Assembly: GCF_004571025.1 (NCBI RefSeq)
Contig: NZ_SPQT01000019.1
Coordinates: 122,560-186,559 of the forward strand
DNA: 64,000 bases
Reading direction: 5' to 3'
Origin: Bradyrhizobium niftali
GTDB taxonomy: Bacteria > Pseudomonadota > Alphaproteobacteria > Rhizobiales > Xanthobacteraceae
A program made the translations under genes and the position numbers. Numbering within the stretch: the first letter of the stretch is position 1; each line of letters starts with the position of its first letter. Positions 43,166-50,871 of the stretch are shown piece after piece. The notes beneath the pieces are model-generated. The model was not told where the DNA came from and searched no databases. It worked only from the letters and a program-made list of their open reading frames with translations.

Positions 43166-44487
43166 GTCTTTTCGCTACGCTCCAGGATCGGCCGGAACTG
43201 CTCGTGGGCCTTTTTCAGCTCCGTGGCGGGGTCGGTACCTGTGATGGTCGAGGTCACTGCGGCGCCGACAAGATCGCGGAATTCGGCGACCGGGATGATT
43301 ACGGGCAGGCCCAGCTTGCTGATCTTGGCGGAATCGATCACCGATTGCAGCCACTCCTTGGGCATCTTCACGCCGCTCTGTACCTCGGCGTCATTCAGGA
43401 TCGAGTTGCGGAACGGCACGCCGCCGCCGGCCTGCAGAAGCCGCGCGCCTTGCTTCTTCGAGACCACCCACTGGCAGAGCAGATAGGCGGCTTCCTTGTT
43501 CTTGCTCGCCGCGGCAATGCCGATGCCGTCACCATAGGTGGCCGAATATTGCCCCTTCGGTCCGGCCGGCACGACGGTGTAGCCGACCTTGCCGACCACG
43601 CGCGAGGCGGCAGGATCTTCCAGCGGCGGCGCCCAGCCGACGCCGTCGATCCACATTGCCGATCGTCCTTGCGTGAACGAAGCCATCGACTCCATCCAGT
43701 TGAAGCCGACGACGCCGGGGGGAGCGACCTTCGTCAGCAGCGTCTGGTAGATTTTTGTCGCCTCGATTGCTTCCGGACCGTCGGTCAGGATGTTGCCTTT
43801 GGCGTCGAGGAATTCGCCGCCGCAATTGAGGAAGAAGTTCGTCCACAACGTCATGTTGGCGTTGCGCAAGCCCCGTCCGACGAAACCGTAGGTCCCTTCC
43901 TTGGTATCGGTCAGCTTCTCGGCGGCCGCGATCATCTCGTCGAAGGTTTTCGGGACAGCGACGCCCTTCTTCTGGAACAGCTCCTTGTTATAATAGAGGA
44001 TGAAATAATCGACCGACCACGGCAGCGACAGCATCTGCCCCTTGTCGTTCTTGGCATATTGCAGGCCGGCGGCCGAGAAATCGCTCTCCACGAGATCCGG
44101 CGCGGTCAGCGTCGGATCCTTCATGAAGGGCGTCATGTCGGCGAGCCAGCCCGCCTTCTCGAATTGCCGCTTCTGCACGTGATAGCTGAGATGCACCACG
44201 TCGAAGCTCGGCCGGCCCGAGGTGAGCTCGATCACGACCTTCTGGCGCTGCTGCTGCTCGGGGATCTGCTCCGATTCCACCTGGATGCCGGTGAGATCGG
44301 TGAACTCCTTGATGTTCTTTTGCAGGTTGTCGCCGCGCGGACCCTTGGCGAGGATCACCTCCAGCTTGGTCCCGGCATATTTCTTCCAGTTGACCTCGGC
44401 GCGCGCCGGCAATCCGGTCAGGCTGAGCGCGCCAGCCGCTGCCGTGCCCGTCAAGAGCGTACGGCGCGAGATTCTGTAGTCGACCAC
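43162..44487 (-). CDS. extracellular sugar-type ABC substrate-binding protein
   Basis: A 441-residue periplasmic binding protein of family 1 (MalE/UgpB-like). It has a Tat-type signal (MVDYRISRRTLLTGTAAAGA, then LSLTGLPARAEVNW) and segments typical of the fold: KIYQTLLTKVAPPGVVGFNW, FTQGRSAMWIDGVGW and LPWSVDYFILYYNKELFQKK. The start codon is GTG with GGGAGGA upstream. The ligand is unknown. It is the first gene of the three-gene importer, 82 nt after soxA on the same strand. Confidence 0.9.
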   Translation of the reverse strand: MVDYRISRRTLLTGTAAAGALSLTGLPARAEVNWKKYAGTKLEVILAKGPRGDNLQKNIKEFTDLTGIQVESEQIPEQQQRQKVVIELTSGRPSFDVVHLSYHVQKRQFEKAGWLADMTPFMKDPTLTAPDLVESDFSAAGLQYAKNDKGQMLSLPWSVDYFILYYNKELFQKKGVAVPKTFDEMIAAAEKLTDTKEGTYGFVGRGLRNANMTLWTNFFLNCGGEFLDAKGNILTDGPEAIEATKIYQTLLTKVAPPGVVGFNWMESMASFTQGRSAMWIDGVGWAPPLEDPAASRVVGKVGYTVVPAGPKGQYSATYGDGIGIAAASKNKEAAYLLCQWVVSKKQGARLLQAGGGVPFRNSILNDAEVQSGVKMPKEWLQSVIDSAKISKLGLPVIIPVAEFRDLVGAAVTSTITGTDPATELKKAHEQFRPILERSEKT

Positions 44488-44569
44488 TTCAAGTCCTCCC
44501 TGTGACTCATCGTCTTTGGGAGGGATACTAGCGACCGTGCCGCGCCTGCCTAGTCCTAATTCGAAGGAA

Positions 44570-45349
44570 TCAAGGCCGCACGGCCGGTGTTTCCATCGGC
44601 AGGCCGCGCGCCCGCGACATCAAAAAGAGCTCGAGCGCGACGAGCTCCGGTGCGCCGTAATCGTAGGCCTGGGCGCGGACGCCGGACATGCAGCTGCGCA
44701 GGCGCCGCTCCAGTGACCCCAGCGTCTGCCATTCCAGCCGATACATCGGATAGCCGGTCGGCTGTCCCTGCGTGATCGGCGCACCGGCGAGATGCTTGTC
44801 AAAGTTGTCGTCGTGGCAATTGGTGCAGGCGAGGTTGAGCTGGCCCTCGCGCTGCATGAAGAGGTCGCGGCCCTGTTCGACGAACGGCTTGACTTGCGGA
44901 TCCTCGCCAGCCGTGATCGCGACACCGCGCGCCTGGTGGGCGACGAAGGCGGACAGCGCCAGCAGGTCGCGGCTCTCGTAGGGGAGCGGCGTTGCCTGCT
45001 GATGATTGGCGCGGCAGAGATTGATGCGTTGATCGAGTGTGACAGGGCGACCCTGTGTCTTGTCGAAAGCGGGATAGCGCGCCGCGACGCCCTGCATGCT
45101 GCCTCGCGCATCGCCGTGGCAATCCGCGCAGGCCTTCTCCGCGCTGCCGGTCTTCTTCGTCCACAGTGTCTCGCCGTCGAGCACGAACAGCATGCCCGGA
45201 TTGGACGTGTCGTCATCCTGCATGGCACGCGTGTCCGGCCCCATGAAAGCGTAGCCGGACCGGCGCGCCTCGGGCGCAATCTCGCCGGCGAGCAGGGCAG
45301 GGGCCGCCGCCAACAGCGTCGCCACCGCTATCGCGCGCCAAAAATTCAT
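44570..45349 (-). CDS. soxA: SoxA, sulfur-oxidising multienzyme cytochrome c
   Basis: A 259-residue exported c-type cytochrome. A signal peptide (MNFWRAIAVATLLAAAPALL) precedes two CxxCH haem sites, KACADCHGDARG and ACTNCHDDNFD. A third cysteine in LRRRLRSCMSG-like context (LERRLRSCMSGVRAQ) is the expected active-site ligand. SoxAX attaches thiosulfate or other sulfane sulfur to the SoxYZ carrier in the periplasm. The start overlaps the soxZ stop (ATGA). soxB, which normally follows, is absent. Confidence 0.93.
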   Translation of the reverse strand: MNFWRAIAVATLLAAAPALLAGEIAPEARRSGYAFMGPDTRAMQDDDTSNPGMLFVLDGETLWTKKTGSAEKACADCHGDARGSMQGVAARYPAFDKTQGRPVTLDQRINLCRANHQQATPLPYESRDLLALSAFVAHQARGVAITAGEDPQVKPFVEQGRDLFMQREGQLNLACTNCHDDNFDKHLAGAPITQGQPTGYPMYRLEWQTLGSLERRLRSCMSGVRAQAYDYGAPELVALELFLMSRARGLPMETPAVRP

Positions 45350-45663
45350 TCGACCGTGATCGATGCCGACGCGGTGGACGAATAGCCGTTGTCGCCGGTC
45401 CATTCGAACTCGAACTTGCCGCTCTCCTTGGCGACCGTGAAGAACGAAAGGTAGGGGTTCGCGGCGATCGCCGGAAACAGATCGGCGCGAAAGATCTCGG
45501 TGCCGTTGTAGCGGCAGGTGAAGCTTGTGATGATGTCGCGCGGCACGAGCCGGCCGTCGGCGGTGTGGCGGAAGCCGGTTTCCATGATGTGCGAGGTCAG
45601 CGTGCGGATTTCGATGACGTCGCCGCGCCTGGCCTTTGCGGGTACGTTGATCAGCGCGGCCAT
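45346..45663 (-). CDS. soxZ: SoxZ, sulfur carrier complex subunit
   Basis: A 105-residue immunoglobulin-like protein beginning MAALINVPAKARRGDVIEIR, with the family segments TLTSHIMETGFR and FTCRYNGTEIFRADLFPAIA. It partners SoxY, which holds the sulfur adduct. It has no signal peptide and is normally exported with SoxY through the Tat pathway. Its start overlaps the soxY stop (TGATG) and its stop overlaps the soxA start. Confidence 0.93.
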   Translation of the reverse strand: MAALINVPAKARRGDVIEIRTLTSHIMETGFRHTADGRLVPRDIITSFTCRYNGTEIFRADLFPAIAANPYLSFFTVAKESGKFEFEWTGDNGYSSTASASITVE

Positions 45664-46130
45664 CAGTTCAGCTCCTCGGTGCAGGCTGCCAGCGTCACGA
45701 CGACGTCGGCGGCGACCTGCCAGAACGTGTCGTCGGAGAGACGGGCGATTGCGACCACCTTCTGGGTGTCGGCCAGCCGGATCCTCGTCGAGACCTGGGC
45801 GCGGCCGGAGGAGGGGCCGAGATGGAAATTGCCGATGTTCGGCTGCGGGTTCTTCTCGTTGAAGACGTGGATGCTCTTGACGTAGTCGTCAGGCGTCATC
45901 GGGCTTGCGACGCTCACGGTCATCGGCACGGTGTTGCCGTTCTCGACCAGTGGCGGAATGTCGAGCTTCACCCTGCCGGTGCGAATCTGGGCTTCACCGA
46001 CGACGTTGCGGATCGCCGCGTTGAGCATCGCGGGCGTCGCCTCCAGCGGTCGCAGCGTGACGATCGGGATCGTCCCGGCGGCGGTGATGCCGCCGGCAAG
46101 GCTCAGGAATTGTCGTCGCGTGGTTGGCAT
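45663..46130 (-). CDS. soxY: SoxY-like sulfur carrier with atypical C-terminus
   Basis: A 155-residue protein with a Tat signal (MPTTRRQFLSLAGGITAAGT) and the SoxY core (AIRNVVGEAQIRTGRVKLDI, PPLVENGNTVPMTVSV, MTPDDYVKSIHVFNEKNPQP). Canonical SoxY ends VTIGGCGG, with the Cys on a flexible arm carrying the sulfur. Here the end reads VVVTLAACTEELN, so the Cys is retained but the flanking glycines are Ala-Ala and Thr-Glu with extra residues. This may change reactivity. It lies 8 nt after soxX. Confidence 0.9.
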   Translation of the reverse strand: MPTTRRQFLSLAGGITAAGTIPIVTLRPLEATPAMLNAAIRNVVGEAQIRTGRVKLDIPPLVENGNTVPMTVSVASPMTPDDYVKSIHVFNEKNPQPNIGNFHLGPSSGRAQVSTRIRLADTQKVVAIARLSDDTFWQVAADVVVTLAACTEELN

Positions 46131-46138
46131 GAGCAGTC

Positions 46139-46588
46139 CTAGTCCCGAAGCGTTGCAAGATAGGCCACGATGTCCTCGATTTCCGCCGCCGATAATATCG
46201 GCTTGCCGGCGAAACTGCGTCCGACGCGGACGAGGCCGTCATTGCGATAATAGGACGGCATGATGGTCTGCGCGTTGAAGCGTGACGCATCGACCAGACG
46301 AAGCCGCAACTGGCTCACCGACCACCGGTTCCCGGCGCCGGTCAGATCGGGCGCGAGGTCGCCCTGGAACCGCGTTTCCGGGAAGGGGCCGGAATGGCAG
46401 AGGATGCAGGTCGTCGTGCGCGCCAGCACCAGCGCGCGTCCGCGCGCGGCATCGCCGGGCGTGCCGGTGAGCGAAGCCGGAATGCCGTCGCCGACGACCG
46501 TGTAAGGTGCGAGCTCCTCTGCACCTGCTCCACAGGCGAATGTGAGACCAGCGATCATTGCTGCGATATGGACGGTCAATCTAGCCAA
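46139..46588 (-). CDS. soxX: SoxX, monohaem cytochrome c
   Basis: A 149-residue exported cytochrome. After a signal peptide (from LTVHIAAMIAGLTFACGAGA) comes one CxxCH site (TTCILCHSGPFPETRFQG), the segment GDLAPDLTGAGNRWSVSQLR, and a Met ligand in QTIMPSYYRNDGL. It ends in the class I cytochrome helix SAAEIEDIVAYLATL. It is the electron-accepting partner of SoxA. No ATG fits: TTG at 46588 or 46579 is the likely start, overlapping or abutting the upstream flavoprotein gene's stop. Confidence 0.9.
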   Translation of the reverse strand: MARLTVHIAAMIAGLTFACGAGAEELAPYTVVGDGIPASLTGTPGDAARGRALVLARTTTCILCHSGPFPETRFQGDLAPDLTGAGNRWSVSQLRLRLVDASRFNAQTIMPSYYRNDGLVRVGRSFAGKPILSAAEIEDIVAYLATLRD

Positions 46589-47864
46589 AGGTGTCCGCCG
46601 TGATGGTTTGAAACCAGCGCTCGGCTTCGGTCGCCTCGCGGGCGCGCAGCTCGCGCGGGGCGTCGACCGGGCTGGTCGCGCCGCCCTCGACCTCGGCAAA
46701 GATATCGCCTCTGGGCCGGTAGTTGCCGGCAAGCGAGAAGCCGTAACCGGGCGCGACCGTGGTGTAGCAGACACCGGTGAGCCGTGGCGCCTCCGGGGCG
46801 CGGCCTGCGAGCAGGCTGACGATCGCGGCGGCGCAGGCCTTGCCTTGCGCGCTCGCGGCCGACGCCGATTTGGGAATGCCGCCGCCGAGGCAGGCATCGC
46901 CGATGACGTGGATGTTCGGGGCGAGCTTCGACTCGAAGGTCACAGGATCGATCGGGCACCAGCCGGTCGCATCCGCCGCGCCCGCGATCTGGGCGAGGTG
47001 GCCGGCGCGCTGCGGCGGGATGACGTTGGCGACGTCGGGCGTGTAGTTGCCGAACTCGGTGACGATGGTCTTCGTCGGTGCGTCAACGGAGGTCACGCGG
47101 CCGCCTTGCGACAGCGCGATGCGTTCGATCATGTCGCCGTAAAGCTCCTTCCAGGCCTTCTCGAACAGCCGCTGCTGCGAGAAATTGTCCTTGGCATCGA
47201 GGACCAGCACCTTCGAGCGCGGCTTCTTCGTCTTCAGGTAATGCGCGATCAGGCTGGCGCGCTCGTAGGGCGCCGGCGGACAGCGCGAGGGATTGGCGGG
47301 GATTGCGATGGCGACCGTGCCACCGTCGTCCATCGCCTCCAACTGCCTGCGCAGCAGCAGCGTCTGCGCGCCGGCTTTCCAGGCATGCGGCATCTTTTCC
47401 GACGCCGCGTCGTCGTAGCCGGGCAGGGCTTCGACGTGGAAGTCGATGCCGGGCGAGAGCACGAGGCGGTCGTAGAAGAACGAGGTGCTGTCTTCGACAG
47501 TGACGCTTTGTTGCTGCGGGTCGATCCTCGTCGCGGTCTCGCTGACGACAAAGACGCCGTCGGCGGCGAGCTTGTCATAGCTGAATTGCTGGAGTTGGAT
47601 GTCGCGTAGACCCGCGATCACCTCGTTGCTGAACGGGCAGGCGGTGAACACCCTGTTCGCGTCGATCAGCGTGACGTCGAGTGACGCATTGGCCCGCTTC
47701 AATGCTCTCGCGCAGGCCGCACCGCCAAAGCCGCCGCCGACCACGACCACGAGGCCCGCGGACCGCGCCCTTGAAATCGATGGCCGCGCCAGCGTTGCGG
47801 CTGCCGCGGTGATGCCGAGCACGGCATTCCGCCGTGTCACCGGGCGCGTACTCATTGGGATCAT
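46581..47864 (-). CDS. fccB: flavocytochrome c sulfide dehydrogenase, flavoprotein subunit (FccB/SoxF)
   Basis: A 427-residue exported flavoprotein. A Tat-type signal (RPVTRRNAVLGITAAAATLA) precedes the FAD motif GLVVVVGGGFGGAACARALK. The redox-active cysteine pair of the family is visible in FTACPFSNEVIAG and TGWCPIDPVTFESK. CPPAPYERASLIAHYLKTKK and VIGDACLGGGIPKSASAASA are further landmarks. The enzyme oxidises sulfide or persulfide and normally passes electrons to a cytochrome c subunit, which is not seen nearby. ATGs at 47864 and 47855 are both possible starts. Confidence 0.9.
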   Translation of the reverse strand: MIPMSTRPVTRRNAVLGITAAAATLARPSISRARSAGLVVVVGGGFGGAACARALKRANASLDVTLIDANRVFTACPFSNEVIAGLRDIQLQQFSYDKLAADGVFVVSETATRIDPQQQSVTVEDSTSFFYDRLVLSPGIDFHVEALPGYDDAASEKMPHAWKAGAQTLLLRRQLEAMDDGGTVAIAIPANPSRCPPAPYERASLIAHYLKTKKPRSKVLVLDAKDNFSQQRLFEKAWKELYGDMIERIALSQGGRVTSVDAPTKTIVTEFGNYTPDVANVIPPQRAGHLAQIAGAADATGWCPIDPVTFESKLAPNIHVIGDACLGGGIPKSASAASAQGKACAAAIVSLLAGRAPEAPRLTGVCYTTVAPGYGFSLAGNYRPRGDIFAEVEGGATSPVDAPRELRAREATEAERWFQTITADTFG

Positions 47865-47909
47865 CCAGGCAAAATGACGCGGCGGCCGTCGTGGCCGCCG
47901 CGGCCTCTC

Positions 47910-50096
47910 TCAGGCGAAGGTGATGTTCTGGTCGCGTAGCGGCACGGAGCGGATGCGCTTGCCTGTCGCGGCGAAGTACGCGTTGAGCACCGCCGGCGCC
48001 GCAACGCCGATGGTCGGCTCGCCGACGCCGCCCCAGAACCCGCCGCTCGGCACCATCACCGATTCCACCTTCGGCATCTCGTTGATGCGCATCGAATTGT
48101 AAGTGTCGAAGTTGGTTTGCTCGATCTTGCCGTCCTTGACGGTGCAGCCACCGTAGAACAGCGCGGACAGGCCATAGACGAAGGAGCCCGCGATCTGCCG
48201 TTCCACCTGCGCCGGATTGACGACGTAGCCGGGGTCGGTGGAGGCGACGATGCGATGCACCTTGATCTTGCTGCCGTCGGTCACCGAGATCTCGGCGGCG
48301 CCGGCGACGTAGCTGCCATAGCCCATGACCTGCGCGATGCCGCGATAGACGCCCTGCGGCGCCGGCTTGCTCCAGCCGATCTTCTCGGCCACGGCATTGA
48401 GCACCGCCAGGTGCTTGGGGTGATTGCCCATCAGCTTGCGGCGGAATTCGAGCGGGTCCTGGCCTGCGGCATTGGCCAGCTCGTCCATGAAGCATTCCAT
48501 GTAGATCGCGTTGTGATTGACGTTGACGCCGCGCCAGAAGCCCGGCGGAACGTGCGGGTTGCGCATCGCATGCTCGATCAGCAGGTTCGGCACCGAATAG
48601 CCGAACGCGGCCTCGCCGGATTGGGCGACGCCCTGGAATGCGGCCGGATCCATCCCGTTCTGGAGCGCCTCGGGGCGGAGCGAGAACAGGATCGACTGCC
48701 CGGACAGGCGGTAGTGCAGCGCGACCAGATTGTTGTCGGCGTCGAACGCGCCGGTCATCTTGCACTGGGTGATCGGGTGATACCTGCCGTGCGCCATGTC
48801 CTCTTCGCGCGACCACAACAGCTTGATCGGCGTGCCCGGCATCTGCTTGGCGATCATGACCGCCTGGCGGACGTAGTCGGTCTGGCCGCGCCGGCCGAAA
48901 CCGCCGCCAGGCATTACCTTGTGCACGTCGCACTTCTCCGCCGGCAGGCCGGAGGCCTCCAGCACCGCCGCGAAGGCCGCCTCGCCATTCTGCGTGCCGC
49001 ACCAGACCTCGCATTTGTCCGCCGTGTAGAGCGCGGTGGCGTTCATCGGCTCCATCGTGGCGTGGTTCTGGTAAGGGTAGTTGTAGACCGCTTCGACCTT
49101 CCTCGCGGCGCCGGCAATTGCTGCCTTCACGTCGCCGTTCTTGTTGCCGACATAAGCCGGCTGCTCGTTGTCGAGCCCTTCCGCCAGCCACTTCGCGATC
49201 GACTCGCTGGAGACCTTGGCGTTGTCGCCCTCGTCCCAGACGATCGGCAGCGCTTCCAGCGCGGTCTTGGCGTGCCACCAGGTGTCGGCAACGACCGCAA
49301 CCGCGGTATCGCCGACCTTGACGACCTTCTTGACGCCTTTCATGCCGGCGATCTTGGCTTCGTCATAGCTCTTCAGCTTGCCGCCGAACACCGGGCAGTC
49401 CTTGATCGCGGCGTTCAGCATGGCCGGCACCTTGACGTCGATGCCGTAGACCATCGTACCGGTGGTCTTGTCGGCGGTGTCGAGGCGCAGCACGCCCTTG
49501 CCGACCAGCTTCCAGTCCTTCGGGTCCTTCAGCTTGACGTCGGCCGGCGGCGTCAGCCTCGCCGCGGCCTCGGCGACCTTGCCGTAGGTCGTGGTTCGGC
49601 CCGTCGGCGTATGGGTGATGACGCTCCTCGCGGCCGTGCATTCGGAGGCCGGCACCTTCCACGAATCGGCGGCGGCCTGGATCAGCATCACGCGCGCGGT
49701 GGCGCCGCCCTTGCGGACATAGTCCTGCGAGGAGCGGATGCCGCGGCTACCGCCGGTCGAGAAATCGCCCCAGACGCGCTTGCGGGCGACGCTCTGGCCG
49801 GGGGTCGGATATTCGGTCGTGACCTTCGACCAGTCGCATTCGAGCTCCTCGGCGACGAGCTGGGCGAGGCCTGTCAGCGAGCCCTGGCCCATCTCGGAGC
49901 GGGCGATGCGGATCACCACGGTGTCGTCGGGTCTGACCACGACCCAGGCGCCGATCTCGGGCGAGCCGTCGGCGGCCCGCACCACGGCGGGACCGCCGAA
50001 GGGAAGGTCGAGGCCGATTGCGAGGCCCGCGCCGACCGCGGCGCTGCCGATGACGAAGGCACGACGGTTCATCTTGGGAGAGACGTGCTTGTTCAT
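47910..50096 (-). CDS. molybdenum hydroxylase large subunit (IorB-like), exported
   Basis: A 728-residue xanthine-dehydrogenase-superfamily subunit of the isoquinoline 1-oxidoreductase type. A Tat-type signal (KMNRRAFVIGSAAVGAGLAI) shows export. Cofactor motifs are GSLTGLAQLVAEEL, KVMPGGGFGRRGQTDYV, and GFWGGVGEPTIGVAAPAVLN with the catalytic Glu in GVGEP. It would hydroxylate or oxidise an aldehyde or N-heterocycle in the periplasm. It pairs with the [2Fe-2S] subunit 11 nt upstream and lies 45 nt before fccB, so the pair is probably in the sox transcript. Confidence 0.9.
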   Translation of the reverse strand: MNKHVSPKMNRRAFVIGSAAVGAGLAIGLDLPFGGPAVVRAADGSPEIGAWVVVRPDDTVVIRIARSEMGQGSLTGLAQLVAEELECDWSKVTTEYPTPGQSVARKRVWGDFSTGGSRGIRSSQDYVRKGGATARVMLIQAAADSWKVPASECTAARSVITHTPTGRTTTYGKVAEAAARLTPPADVKLKDPKDWKLVGKGVLRLDTADKTTGTMVYGIDVKVPAMLNAAIKDCPVFGGKLKSYDEAKIAGMKGVKKVVKVGDTAVAVVADTWWHAKTALEALPIVWDEGDNAKVSSESIAKWLAEGLDNEQPAYVGNKNGDVKAAIAGAARKVEAVYNYPYQNHATMEPMNATALYTADKCEVWCGTQNGEAAFAAVLEASGLPAEKCDVHKVMPGGGFGRRGQTDYVRQAVMIAKQMPGTPIKLLWSREEDMAHGRYHPITQCKMTGAFDADNNLVALHYRLSGQSILFSLRPEALQNGMDPAAFQGVAQSGEAAFGYSVPNLLIEHAMRNPHVPPGFWRGVNVNHNAIYMECFMDELANAAGQDPLEFRRKLMGNHPKHLAVLNAVAEKIGWSKPAPQGVYRGIAQVMGYGSYVAGAAEISVTDGSKIKVHRIVASTDPGYVVNPAQVERQIAGSFVYGLSALFYGGCTVKDGKIEQTNFDTYNSMRINEMPKVESVMVPSGGFWGGVGEPTIGVAAPAVLNAYFAATGKRIRSVPLRDQNITFA

Positions 50097-50107
50097 GGGG
50101 CGGCTCC

Positions 50108-50557
50108 TTACGCGCTTGCGATCGTGTGGATCGCCTCGCGCACCTGCTGGAAGGTGCCGCAGCGGCAGATATTGGTGATGGCCTCGTCGATGTCGGCATC
50201 GGTCGGCTTCGGCTTCTCGCTCAGCAGGGCCGCCACCGCCATGATCATGCCGCTCTGGCAATAGCCGCATTGCGGGACGTCCTTCGCGATCCAGGCTTCC
50301 TGCACCTTGTGCAGCGTTTTGCCGGAGGCGAGCCCTTCGATCGTGGTGATCTTCTTGCCCTCGGCCTCGGCGACCGAAACGCCGCAGGAGCGGGTGGCGA
50401 CGCCGTCGATGTGAACCGTGCAGGCGCCGCATTGTGCAATGCCGCAGCCGTATTTGGTGCCGGTCAGGCCGGCATTCTCGCGGATCGCCCAGAGCAGCGG
50501 CGTATCCGGTTCGACGTCGAGTGTGAAGGTTTTTCCGTTTATTGTTAGATTTGCCAT
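50108..50557 (-). CDS. [2Fe-2S] subunit of the molybdenum hydroxylase (IorA-like)
   Basis: A 149-residue protein with two [2Fe-2S] sites. The plant-type one is YGCGIAQCGACTVHIDG with a further Cys in RSCGVSV. The second is the four-helix type, PQCGYCQSGMIM and NICRCGTFQQVREA. It transfers electrons from the molybdenum centre. It lacks its own signal and would be exported bound to the large subunit. It is the first gene of the seven-gene run, with AGGGGA upstream of the ATG. Confidence 0.93.
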   Translation of the reverse strand: MANLTINGKTFTLDVEPDTPLLWAIRENAGLTGTKYGCGIAQCGACTVHIDGVATRSCGVSVAEAEGKKITTIEGLASGKTLHKVQEAWIAKDVPQCGYCQSGMIMAVAALLSEKPKPTDADIDEAITNICRCGTFQQVREAIHTIASA

Positions 50558-50871
50558 CGCAAGTCCCCTGATTGGCCCAATCCACCGATTAGACTCAGGG
50601 GCGCAATGTGTCCGGCAATCTGGGACGGTTCAAATCAACAGTCCGCGGGGTGGCCGTCGAAGATTTTCGCGGTCGCAGGATGATTTAGGGGCCGGCGGTG
50701 TTGTGCGGTGCCCCCTTTCGGCGGGGCGCGGCCCCTCCCCGGGCGCCAATCCAGGGCCTGGGACGACGTCCGGCGTGTTCCCCTCGCAGGAGCGATCGAC
50801 AGTTTGTCCCTTTTGCCGGGGTGCAAGACGAAGATGCTCTGCTACACTGGGCCGAAGCCAGAAGGAGTTCC
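50558..50871. other. 314-nt divergent intergenic region
   Basis: The region lies between the molybdenum hydroxylase/sox run and the radical SAM gene and must hold both promoters. I could not pick out a clear promoter or operator. A GC-rich stretch around 50709-50745 has hairpin potential. GAAGGAG precedes the radical SAM start. Confidence 0.5.

Noticed and set aside
48117..50264. 715-codon rightward open frame opposite the Mo hydroxylase genes
   Set aside because: It is an antisense shadow. The minus strand shows molybdenum and Fe-S cofactor motifs.
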